From Myrmaecium sp. VS I D KN 1 (Eukaryota > Ascomycota > Dothideomycetes > Valsariales > Valsariaceae): a DNA stretch of 64,000 nt. Positions 1 to 10,700 of the stretch are shown one piece after another. Every line of letters begins with the position of its first letter. The first letter of the stretch is position 1. The stretch covers positions 1,922,001 to 1,986,000 of the forward strand of contig JADQAV010000002.1 in the NCBI GenBank assembly GCA_019775845.1. Direction: 5' to 3'. The notes under the pieces were generated by a model. The model saw nothing but the letters and a program-made list of their open reading frames with translations. It did no database searches and was not told where the DNA came from. The position numbers and the translations under genes are program-made.

Positions 1-3000
1 CGTGGTTACAGGAGCAAAGTTCTCCTTTTCTTCTGGTAGGGGCACTCTGTTCGCTTCGTTGTCCTTTTTGATAGATTGGATGTTGGTGGATTCTCCAAGA
101 GGTTGCGCAGGGCTTGCAAAAACCGGCACCGAGTCGCCAGCGCTATCAAAATAGCGAGCTCTCTTCTGTCGAAAATCATTCCGGTCAACTTCCCGTTCTT
201 CTTGATTGGTAGCAGGAGATTGCTGGGTCTGATCCGGCCTAACAATCGGGACCGCCTTTGACTTCCTTGCAGGTTTCAAGATATCACTGGACGCTACTTT
301 GATGTCCCCGAATATGCTTGACGGAAGTAAGCTACCTGAGCCAGCAGAATCGGTGGAACTGGGTTGAAACGGTTGTGCATCTGGCTTAAAAGATGGCATC
401 TGAGACGAGAACGTAAAGTCGGTCACCGGCACAGACGGGAGTCCACTTCCTCCAGGCTGGAAACTTGGCGCTGCAACGTTCAAATTCTTACCAAGGCCTT
501 TGAGTGGCTCGGCCTGTTGGGACGATGTGTTATTTCCGGAGCTGAAAAGGTTTGCCCCACCTTGAAAACTGAACGCGGAAGAGAAGTTCCCAGGACTGAA
601 GGAGGCGTTAGGATTGAACTTGAACTCCTTTGCCTCGACGTTGAATTTTGGAACAGATGATTTAGAGCCATGTGAGCTATGGTTCGCAGTCTTCGAGTCT
701 TTCCAAAGGTCACTTACGTGACCCGACCCTTGTGTTTGCTTGCTTGCTTCGTTCGGGGAATGGATAGATCTTCTCCCTTCGACGCTTGGGTTTGTCACAT
801 CAGACAGGTTTGTCTTCGTACTATCACTTGATTCCTCGCGTAGGGTCTCTGGCGGAGGCAAACTGTAACCTAATGGACTGGCCCTTTGAGGCTGAGTGAG
901 GGAATGTGTTCTGTTGTGAGGCTGTGGCTGGTGTAGGACGTGCGGCGTGGACTTAAGCTCCTCCCAGTGAGCTTCATCTTGCTGGGTTGTCAATGGTCTT
1001 GTCTGCTGGGTGACCGGACTCTGTACACTGAACCGGGAAGAAGTGCTGAATTCACCTCCTTCTTCCAGCTGCCGGTCAATTGCCTCTTCCAGGTGGTATT
1101 CTCCATCACGGACTTCGCGCTCAAGGTTCTGGCTAATGTTATGGCGTTGATCTCGTGGCGAGGGTGCGGCAAGATCAGGAGCAAATTCGCCATTCCTATC
1201 AGGACCAGACCCAGTCTCATCTTCCTCACCATCGACCTCCGGAACTTCGGCAAGCGTAGACGACGGTCTTGTGTGGATTAGATGCGGTTGCGGCTGCGAC
1301 TGCTGTTGCTGAATCAACAGCTGCTGTTGTTGCTGCATATGTAGCAGGAGTGCATCCTTTTGTGGGAAGGAGAACGGTTGGTTTGGACCAAACCCAAACG
1401 GCGAAAGCGGGGATGTGATATCAGCAAGGTCGTGGCGACTTGTTGTCAACGCAGGCGAACCACCGCGCGGCGCTCCGACTTGGGGAAAGTATTGCTGTGG
1501 AGACCACCCCGCAATACTGGGAGAGGTGCCCTGGAGGGGTGCAAGCCCTACGGGGGAGGCGAATGTGGACGGACGCTGCATATGTAGGCTACCACGTGAA
1601 TTACCAAAAGGCATAGGCGATGCAATGGATCGACTCGACACGTGACCCGGTGATGGTCCGGGTGGAAACCCTGGCATGATGCTACCATGTCGACCATGGC
1701 TGCCTGCAGAGGAAGTTGGAAGTGGCGGGGAAAACGGTAGGCCTGGATGCTGCGACGAAGGTTGACGGGACATGGGAGTGCTTTCTTCCTCGTCGCCTAA
1801 GCTAACACCCAAGGCACGCAGTTTCTGCTCTGTCAGGTAATTGACGTACTCTTGCCAAAGGCTCATGTCGGGCACGCGAACAACGGCTTTCATAGAATCA
1901 TCCGTCTTCGTGTCTTCGACGTCGGGAAAGATAGGCCGGCTCCATACCATCTCGCCTTCATAACCTCCTATGTTATATCCAGCATCTTCGAAGTTGCGCA
2001 GTCTGGTAGCAACTTCCTCTTCGCTGAGAGGGAGCGGTGGGTATCCAGGTCGACCTCTTGGTATATCGGGAGGAAGGCAAAGCCAACAGCTACGCCCTTT
2101 GCAGGGTATTCGCTTCCTCTGTCTTGGGGCAGCGGGATCCCATTCCGAGGCACGACCTGTGGAACTGTTCACCGCCTGTTGGATCGAGCTCATCGAGCTG
2201 GCATGCAAGGGAGTCCCGGCCTCCTCCACCGGTGGTGGTGGTAGAGGCTTTTCAGTGAGCAACTTGGTTTGATAATCCCGTTTGTGTTCGTCCTTTTTGG
2301 GCGGTTCTGGCGCACCAGCAAATCTCGAGGACATCATTCTTCCAGTTGTTTCCTTGTCGCTCGAGCTGAAATGCGCCCAGAAGTCTTCTTGCTTAAGAGT
2401 CAAGTTCTCTTTATGGGTTCTATGCCTCTTCTCTTTCGTCTTGACGAACTCCGAAGAGAGGTAGCGACGGGGGCTTTCACACTCGGCGGATGTTTTATCA
2501 CTCTCTGACTCTCCGTTCCACCGAGATGCGGGCTCGTAGCTGGTGGTGTGTCCGACGTCTAAAGAGGCTGGTACTCTAAGATACTTGGGACGAGGCGTGC
2601 GCTCCGGAGTCGTCTGTATAGGCGCTGAAGTCGGCCAATGTGATCTGAGGCCTTGGTTGGTCGGTAGGCGTGATGGGATCAGATGTTCGAGACCGAAGCG
2701 GAGGTCAGGGGGATCTTCTTCGGTGAAACGTGAAGGCAGAAGGTGATCGAGGCCAAACTGCAAGCTGATAGAGCTTTCTTCTGCTTCGTCACTGTCCGAA
2801 TATTCACGCTGCCCCCCGGTGCTTTCAGTGCTATCAAGGCCCGGAGGGGGCTGCTGATATGGCGAGCCCCAACTAGCGGTGTAATATGCTGCGTCCTTGG
2901 CTTTCTGCCGAGAAGGGGTTCGAGGGATGGCTCCGAGGATGGCCAGGGACGGAAGGGGTGGTAGCTCAGGGCTGGAGTGGCCCAAGGTCTGCGTAGGAGA

Positions 3001-3141
3001 CGGTGCGGTCCAGATACTCTGTGTCGGAGAGGGCACACCGTGCGCTTCCGAGTGACGGAGGCCTTCACCTTCCTGCGGTGATGCAGTAGGAGGAGATGAA
3101 GGCAATTCTGGGGTACGGTTAACGGTGCGTTGAGCTTGCAT
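1..3141 (-). CDS. Large uncharacterised Gln/Pro/Ser-rich protein, 3' end beyond window
   Basis: One frame stays open from an ATG at 3141 to the left edge, giving at least 1047 codons without a stop; the gene therefore continues outside the window. A TGA lies directly before this ATG in the same frame, and no ATG occurs in the open frame above it (to about 3366), which supports this start. The protein is mostly low complexity: Ser/Pro-rich throughout, with a glutamine-rich stretch near residues 600-615. Two islands look constrained. One is a Cys-rich segment at residues 346-357 (PCKGRSCWLCLP) followed by an acidic, more ordered stretch. The other, at 832-844 (KFNVEAKEFKFNP), resembles a PAM2 poly(A)-binding-protein interaction motif, followed by Phe/Gly-containing sequence. 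I do not recognise the family. A role in RNA biology is only hinted at by the PAM2-like motif. Confidence 0.75.
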   Translation of the reverse strand, partial: MQAQRTVNRTPELPSSPPTASPQEGEGLRHSEAHGVPSPTQSIWTAPSPTQTLGHSSPELPPLPSLAILGAIPRTPSRQKAKDAAYYTASWGSPYQQPPPGLDSTESTGGQREYSDSDEAEESSISLQFGLDHLLPSRFTEEDPPDLRFGLEHLIPSRLPTNQGLRSHWPTSAPIQTTPERTPRPKYLRVPASLDVGHTTSYEPASRWNGESESDKTSAECESPRRYLSSEFVKTKEKRHRTHKENLTLKQEDFWAHFSSSDKETTGRMMSSRFAGAPEPPKKDEHKRDYQTKLLTEKPLPPPPVEEAGTPLHASSMSSIQQAVNSSTGRASEWDPAAPRQRKRIPCKGRSCWLCLPPDIPRGRPGYPPLPLSEEEVATRLRNFEDAGYNIGGYEGEMVWSRPIFPDVEDTKTDDSMKAVVRVPDMSLWQEYVNYLTEQKLRALGVSLGDEEESTPMSRQPSSQHPGLPFSPPLPTSSAGSHGRHGSIMPGFPPGPSPGHVSSRSIASPMPFGNSRGSLHMQRPSTFASPVGLAPLQGTSPSIAGWSPQQYFPQVGAPRGGSPALTTSRHDLADITSPLSPFGFGPNQPFSFPQKDALLLHMQQQQQLLIQQQQSQPQPHLIHTRPSSTLAEVPEVDGEEDETGSGPDRNGEFAPDLAAPSPRDQRHNISQNLEREVRDGEYHLEEAIDRQLEEGGEFSTSSRFSVQSPVTQQTRPLTTQQDEAHWEELKSTPHVLHQPQPHNRTHSLTQPQRASPLGYSLPPPETLREESSDSTKTNLSDVTNPSVEGRRSIHSPNEASKQTQGSGHVSDLWKDSKTANHSSHGSKSSVPKFNVEAKEFKFNPNASFSPGNFSSAFSFQGGANLFSSGNNTSSQQAEPLKGLGKNLNVAAPSFQPGGSGLPSVPVTDFTFSSQMPSFKPDAQPFQPSSTDSAGSGSLLPSSIFGDIKVASSDILKPARKSKAVPIVRPDQTQQSPATNQEEREVDRNDFRQKRARYFDSAGDSVPVFASPAQPLGESTNIQSIKKDNEANRVPLPEEKENFAPVTT

Positions 3142-5292
3142 TCAAGGCTCACTTTTTCTCAAGGGCCGTCCGTGCTCAGCTCGAACCACGCGCTGCCTCT
3201 CCAAGGTCCCGGGGGAAAGCCGACGTCGAACAGGCGGCAGACCAGGTGGATATGGTATCAACGATTCCCGGACGCGGGCAACGCGTGCGACCGTCGCCAG
3301 GCGAAGCCGTGGTGGGGAAGCAAGCCTGAGTGCTTCGACGCGCCCAATTGAATGATAAGCGGACAAATGAAAGGGATGGAACGGGTTGACCGAACGCTCA
3401 AAAGAGTGACATTACAGTTGAGAACGAATTTACAAGGTGCCGGAAGGATAGGGACGCGGGATAGCACCATGGCCTGTCACGGCTGAGGGAGCTGGCGCGC
3501 CGGGAATGGTGTTGACAAGTTCCTTTGACCCAAGGTGCTCGACGGGAAAGAGCTGGAGTGCTTCAGGAGAATCATCAGGGAAGTCAGGCCGGACGGCAAC
3601 GGGAGCCCGGTCGGTGATTTACGTCAGCAAGCCGCGAGCTCGGGGAAGCCAATCAACGTCGGCTGGCCCGTCGCCAGCGTGGAGCTGGAGCGGACCGACT
3701 CTCGTAACGGCAGCACCGAGCCGCAAGTAGCCCCAGGTACAGGAAATTGGCTGGTGGTTTTCGTCCCGACGGAGGTTAGCAGCGGTAGCAGCGTTGGCTA
3801 AAAGGCACCGGTGCGTACAGTAGCTAGGCAGGCACCAACCGGAGCGCCCCAACGGCTCTCTCAGGGTCTGCCACCAAACGCGGGGCTAAATTAACGACCG
3901 GTTGACAGGACAGGCTTGCTGCAGAAACGGCTACGCCGTACCAAGTATGTACCTAGTACATAACAAACCTGCTTAAAGGTAAATCGAAGTATACACACGC
4001 TCGGTGAATTGTCTCTAAAGGCAAGAAGAGGGACCGAGAGCGTATTTCGTAAAGCACCAATGGCATACCGTAGGTACTTAGTACACTATGCATTGCCGAA
4101 TGATAAGTATTCACCGCAGTCGGGTTTTGTTGCTCATCTTACTAATCACGCACGTGTCAATCACTGCAGTAAGGTACCTACTATGTACAATACAATCCAC
4201 TCCTTCGTGCAGCCGCTGCTTAGCGCAAATCTCATGCACATCTCGTTTAGAGAAGATCTGCTGTCTGAAATCGCTTTGGATCGGCCAAAAGCAGGAATTA
4301 TAAGACCTTCCGTCAGCAAGGGCATCCATTAACCACCGGCTGCATGAAGGAAGTGTAAGGTAGTACTACTACTATCCTCGTCCTTGTTTCGCGAGATAAC
4401 ACAAATCACCACGAGCCACGTTTCCACACCCTTGTCTATTTCACTTGTACTTCATACCTGTATACATCAACAGCAAGCCGAGTGCGGTCTCATGCATCCT
4501 GAGGTTGATACCTAGTCTTCTTTCTGGTGAGAAGAGATGAGAACTCGACCTTCTTTCCCAAGATCTTCATTTTTACTTTCCTTCTTTTTCTGTTTGCAAC
4601 GACTAACCTGCGTTCTCTTGTAATAGCTAACTTGCGAGTCTTGCCTATCAGCTGGTATTTAACGCGCTACATGCTGACCTTAAAACCGCATATATTTAGC
4701 AAACAGTTTTCATTAATGACTGATTGCTTGGTCTTTCGTTCCTTCACAGCCTCCGTTAATGGATGTAAATTCTCTCATGCTGACGTCAAATAGGGCCGGT
4801 TTTCCGTTTACCAATAACCTTTAATACTTGTACACATGAACGCGCCTTCTCCATGATAGTTGTGGGAGCTTTGATGTTAGTGATTGTATCGCTCTACCAT
4901 GAGAACAACCAAGGTATCATGCAACCCTGATATACCTGGCAGTTGAGCTGGATCGTGGGTCGGTTCGGCCAAAGGCATACCGATCGGCCTATCCCTTTCC
5001 GCCGCCGAGGTTCATCGCTACTAGTAGTACTAACTTGAAGTGGCGATTTAGGCCGGATAACGGCATTTCTACCCCCACATCCCTCTATTCCGTTACAAAG
5101 AATAGCAAATTCATCATGACCTACTACTAGTAGGTAGCGTTTTCTATATTCTCGCTAGTGGTTGTAGTGTAATTCACCTATTGCACTTTCTACACGACAA
5201 AGCCGCTCCCTATCATCCTACTCCGACCTGTAATACACTGCCAATGCACGTGTAGACGCTCTGTACAGGATCACTGGTTGCCGGATCAATTG
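3142..5292. other. Intergenic region, divergent promoters, no supported gene
   Basis: This 2.1-kb spacer lies between two divergently transcribed genes, so it holds both promoters. Open frames here are short, lack recognisable motifs and overlap on both strands. The right half is AT-richer and carries short palindromes, including CTACTAGTAG at 5018-5027 and 5124-5133, plus several GTACCTA/TAGGTAC variants around 3945-4185. I see no RNA gene or mobile element. Confidence 0.5.
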
Positions 5293-6925
5293 ATGACAAT
5301 TCCAAAAGATGAAATCCCGGGAGGGAATGACTCGCCTTTAGGCGCAACAGATGCCGAAGCTGCGGTATCCGAGAAGGATACCGACGAAGATCATGTCCCT
5401 GCTGAACCTGAGCGGTTGGATGTTCCCCCTAATGGGGGTTTTGGCTGGGTTTGCGTTGCCTGCGTGTTCTGGATCAATGCTGTAAGTCAACTGCACCATC
5501 CGTGGGTCTGCGAAGATCAGTCACTAATTGTGTTCGCAGCATACTTGGGGCTTGAATTCCTCATATGGAGTATTCTTAGCACATTACCTCAATACAAATA
5601 CCTTCCCGGGGGCGACCAGACTTGATTTCGCCTTCATCGGCGGCCTCTCCATCTCCCAAGCGTTGCTACTTTCTCCTATTGCCACCCTTACTACACGACG
5701 GTTCGGAACCAGGACTACCTTGCTTATCGGTGCCTTCTTTGAAGCGTTATCACTGATCGGTGCCTCTTTTGCCCATAAAATATGGCACCTCTACCTCAGT
5801 CAGGGAATCTGCTTCGGTTGGGGTATGGGCTTTCTCTTCGTTGGTTCTGTGGTGATTGCACCGCAATGGTTCACCACCAAGCGAAGTCTAGCCAACGGCG
5901 TGACGGCGGCTGGGTCCGGGCTAGGCGGACTGATCTATTCCCTTGCAGCTAACGCTATGATTCAACACATCAGTCTTGCCTGGGCATTCAGAGTCCTCGG
6001 GATAATAGCTTTTGTCGTCAACTGCATCTGTGCCCTCATCGTTAAAGATCGAAACAAGCAGATTGGATCCTCTCAGCTTGCCTTCGACTATCATTTGTTC
6101 CGCCGGCTTGAGTTCCTGCTCCTTCTTGTGTTCGGCTTCTTGAGCATGCTAGCATATACTGTGCTTCTCTTTTCCCTTCCTACATACGCTACCATCATCG
6201 GTCTCACCTCGCAGCAGGGCTCGGTCATAGGAGCAGTACTCAATCTTGGCCAGGCACTTGGTCGCCCGCCAATCGGGTACTTCAGTGATGCATTCGGCAG
6301 GATCAATATGGCTGGTACCATGACTTTTCTTGCTGGACTGTTCTCCCTCGTCATATGGACCAATGCGCATAGTTATGGTGTCTTAATATTCTTCGCCCTG
6401 ATAGGTGGCATGGTGGCGGGGACATTCTGGGCCGTAAGTCTGTTACTCGCCTTTCATGCTATTTTCAACTGACAAAAGACGGCTGGAAGGTTGTTGGACC
6501 TGTAACCACTGAAGTCCTTGGATTAAGAGACCTTCCATCCGCATTATCGATCACCTGGCTGGTCCTGGTCCCGCCTTGTACCTGTGAGTACCAAGTCAAC
6601 TCCTTCTGTGAAGCACCCGAACGTACTAACATCCTTAGTTTCCGAGGTTATTGGGTTGGAAATCAGTACGAAAAACCATAATAACTTCCTCGGATCGCAG
6701 CTTTTTGCTGGGTTCATGTATGTTGGAGCCGCTGTATCAGTTTGGTTCCTTCGAGCCTGGAAAATCGGAGATTTGGAATCTGTCGCTGCCCGAACGCATG
6801 TGCGCCCGGACGATATCGACCCGGTCACAGACGAGCCTTTTCCTGGTTTTGCTCAGTCGCAACCTGAGAAGAGTGCGCCCATGTCAAGTTTCATCAGACG
6901 CTTGTTCAAATGGCAAAGAGTTTGA
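5293..6925 (+). CDS. MFS transporter, monocarboxylate-porter-like (4 exons)
   Basis: Exons are 5293-5481, 5540-6433, 6490-6583 and 6639-6925, giving 487 residues. The third intron has a textbook branch site TACTAAC at 6623-6629. The start is the ATG at 5293; a frame extension upstream has no ATG. The protein has a charged N-terminal tail of about 45 residues, then PPNGGFGW, a version of the loop motif that precedes the first helix in the monocarboxylate porter family (MCP, TC 2.A.1.13), then roughly twelve membrane spans. The conserved GQALGRPPIGYFSD loop lies in the second half. Fungal members sit in the plasma membrane or internal membranes; transported substrates are mostly unknown and several sit in metabolite clusters, but no such cluster is visible here. 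Family assignment is firm; the substrate is not predictable. Confidence 0.9.
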
Positions 6926-7762
6926 AATTACACCTGCAGTATGGACCTCTTCCTCGCGTATAGTTGGTTCTACGGAGTATAGCGGCAGGCTTTGCTGTAT
7001 CCCAACTTGCTGGTTTGGATAGATATCGAGAACCATTACAGGGCCATTAATGTCGTGAGTTTTAGTTGACGAAGGTTATGGGGTCTTATGGGGAGCTTTC
7101 ATGGCAGGTCAATTTTGTTATTTCATTCCTTGTTTATGATACATCTGAAGTCTTAGTTGTGGAATGCACGCGTGGCTCTAGGAAATAAAATCCTACAATT
7201 ATAGATACTGCCTGAGTGGTTACGTAGAGGTATTGCTCAGGGATGACCTAAAAATTACAAGAGTCCGATCAAAACTAATATAACTAATATTGCGACTGTG
7301 ATTCAGCTTACCTAGCTACCATGACTAGGTACCACATCGAGATGGCTTGTAACACATTGTGCTGCGGCCGAAGGAACTATAGTTCGCTACGCCATGCGAG
7401 TGGAGGCGCGGTCTGGTGCGGCTAAAAATACCCGTCACAATTGGTCCCTGAGCTGCCAAGGCCGCGGCAGGGTGCCGGGGGTTTCCCTCCCATCCATAGG
7501 GCATCTATTTGGTCAGACGTTGCTCTCATGCCCGAAAAGACGCGCAATAGACGCAGTAGCTGGATTTCTCTGCGCTATCGGCAAGGTTTTCCTTCGGTGT
7601 CCCCGCGTCCCTAAAACGGCCGACCACAGTACACTCTTTTCACAGCAACGCTGAACGGGAATTCGGCGACGGAAGCCCGTATACCGTCCCATGCCCTGAG
7701 CATCTGCGCCCTAATGACGAGCTGGATTGAACAGGGGAGCGCCGGCAGTTCCTGTAATCCCA
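6926..7762. other. Intergenic region upstream of cch1
   Basis: About 840 bp holding the 3' region of the MFS gene and the promoter/leader of the calcium channel gene. The first part is AT-rich; from about 7370 onward it is GC-rich. No gene, RNA or repeat is supported. Confidence 0.5.
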
Positions 7763-10700
7763 ATGGCGTCTAGTGACCAGAATCATCGGAGAAACCGTTC
7801 GACACCGCAATCGATACCGCTACAAGTCCTTAGTCGACCCGCCGACGACGAGGAAGACGGCTCCCAGCCAGGCACCCAGCACCGCCGGACATTAAGCGAA
7901 AGAGGCCGAAATTTACTCAGGAGAGATGAGGATGGGGAAGGGAACTGGAGATCAACATATGCACCCATTGCGGAGGATTCCCCGAGTCCCTCGAGGCAAC
8001 CGGAAAGCTTGAAGTCTGGTGCTGGGAATACGTCCCAAGATGCGGATGACTATTCTCCCTTGGATGATACAGGAGCATTTCAGTCGGCGATCGGTTTCGC
8101 TGGACTGACTGTCCAAGGAGACTCGACCAGGGGGGCAGGAACGCCGCCTGTACGATCGCTGACCGAGAGACGTCCCCCTCCTCTTATCACCAGGACACTA
8201 AGCGACCCGTACTATTCGCGTAATGACGCTGAGGACGAAAACGTTACCTTCTCGCCCGAAGATGAAGACACCACCAGGTTGACAGATGACAGGCACCTTC
8301 AGCCCATGGCTGGGCTGGAGCCCTCAACTCCTACGGGTCAGCGTGAAGACAGATCCAGCTTTCAAAGCGTTCGGTTTCTATCTCCACATGCGACTTCTCC
8401 GAGCTCAAGATTAGGAGACGACTTACACAATGCTGAGTCCGGAATACGGTCTTCTCTTAGGGCTAGGACGAGGTCTCTATCGCCTTCCACTTCTCCGCTT
8501 CATCGCGCTGGGACCATAATGCGAAATATGTCGCAGCGTGTAGTCAATTTGAGTAACGAACCAGAGGTTGCAGAAAAGACCATTCGTCGAAAATCATCTA
8601 CGAAACAGGCAAGGCTACATGAACCATTCCCAGGCTTACCGGAATTCACCCATGATGGTTCTACGTCTCCCATCGCAGCCTCGCCTATCGAGAAGCCACC
8701 TTCGCCTCTAGAAACTCCAATTCTGCCACCCATACGGTGGGAAACGCAGGCCAATCCACTTAAGGGTAGATCACTCGGCATATTCCCCCCGGACAGTCGA
8801 ATCAGGACCAAACTGTGCGATGTTCTTGTACATCCCGTCACAGAACCTTTTCTTCTTATCCTCATTGTGATACAAACCATACTGTTGGCTTTGGATTCCA
8901 GTAAGAACGTATACACGCATCCAAGATCCTCTAGGTGGGGCACAACCTGGATTGACTACGGTCTGTTGGCACTGTTCTCCATCTATACCGTTGAAATCAT
9001 TGCTCGAGTCATTGTGTCTGGCTTTATTGTCAATCCAGTGGAGTACAGCACCATAAATCGCCAGATAGGCTTCAAACAAGCTGTCATCAACAAAGGCCGG
9101 GAGTTGTTCGCACTCCATCGACAAGATTCGTCCAGACAGAAAAGCACAGGATTGCCTGATCTCGAGCCGCAGCAACCCTCGATTTTGCGGTCTTTTACCA
9201 CTCAGATGAATCAGACGCATACTCCCGAGCAGGTCAATGATTCTAGGCATCGCCAGCGTATTCGACTCGCCCATCGTGCCTTCCTCCGTCACTCCTTCAA
9301 CCGCCTGGACTTCGTTGCTGTTGTTTCCTTCTGGATTAGTTTCACCATTGGTATTTTCGGTGTGGAATCCAATAAGCATGAGTATGTTTTCCGCATGCTC
9401 AGTTGCCTACGTATTCTGCGTCTCCTTGGGCTGACTAGTGGAACGACCGTCATCCTTCGCAGTCTGAAGAAGGCAGCTCCACTATTAGTCAACGTTGCCT
9501 TCCTCATCAGCTTCTTTTGGCTGTTGTTTGCCATCATTGGACTACAAAGCTTTAAGTCTAGTCTGAGACGTACGTGTGTCTGGGTAGATCCAGAGCACCA
9601 GCAAGAAAACTTCACGAGCAACGGAATTGACGGGGACTTCCAATTCTGTGGGGGATATCTGGATTCCGCGGGCAACGCAGTCCCATGGATATATTCTGAT
9701 GGCAGGAATGGAACCACTTCACATAAAGGCTTTCTCTGTCCCGTGAATTCCTTTTGTGTTGAAGGAGACAATCCTTACGATGGCACGATCAGCTTTGACA
9801 ATATTTTCCAGTCTTTACAACTGGTCTTCGTCATCATGTCCTCTAACACATGGTCGGACGTCATGTATTATCTCATGGACAGCGACTACCTTGCCGCGGC
9901 GTTGTTCTTTGCTGCTGGTATAATCATTATGAGCCTCTGGCTTATCAACTTGCTAATCGCGGTGATAACGTCGTCATTTCAGGTCATCCGCGATGAGAGT
10001 AAAGCAAGTGCTTTTACGGGCCAAGAAAGCGAACCAGTGGTTGACGATGAACGAGCCAATGTACAAAACCTCCGGGAAAGTCATATGAAACGGCTTTACG
10101 ACAGGACGTCTTGGGTTTGGGTTGCTGTCATTGTCTACGGTCTCCTGTGCCAAGCTCTTAGGAGTGCCAGTATGAGCAAGGCACGTGAGAAGTTCATTGA
10201 TGTGTCCGAGACAGGTGTGACTATCGTTCTCCTGATCGAAATAATCATTCGGTTTATCGTCGACTGGCGCAACTTCTTCCACAGCAAACGCAACCTTTTT
10301 GACCTCCTGATCGCGATTATCACAACCGTCATACAGGCTCCCTCAATCAAAAGTGCGCACAATGGCCGCGCTTATGCCTGGTTGACTGTTTTTCAGATAC
10401 TCCGGTTCTATCGTGTGGTTCTGGCCATTCCCCTGACACGCGATTTGATCATGATCGTATTTGGGAACGTAAACGGTCTTTTGAACCTCATATTGTTTGT
10501 GTTCCTCCTCACATTTCTGGCTGCAATTTTCGCCGCCCAGTTATTTCGGGGCGAACTGCCCTCGGAAGACCAAAGTGGTGAAACCATTGTGATTAACTTC
10601 GCAACTATATACAATGCCTTCATTGGCATGTATCAGATCCTGTCCAGTGAAAACTGGACCACTATCATGTACAACATCACGGACTTTGACAAGAAGTATG

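Noticed and set aside
4009-4332. 107-codon plus-strand frame in the first spacer
   Set aside because: Overlaps frames on both strands, has no motif and no consistent codon character.
7394-7654. 86-codon plus-strand frame before cch1
   Set aside because: Probably leader or promoter sequence; no motif and not needed for the channel N-terminus.
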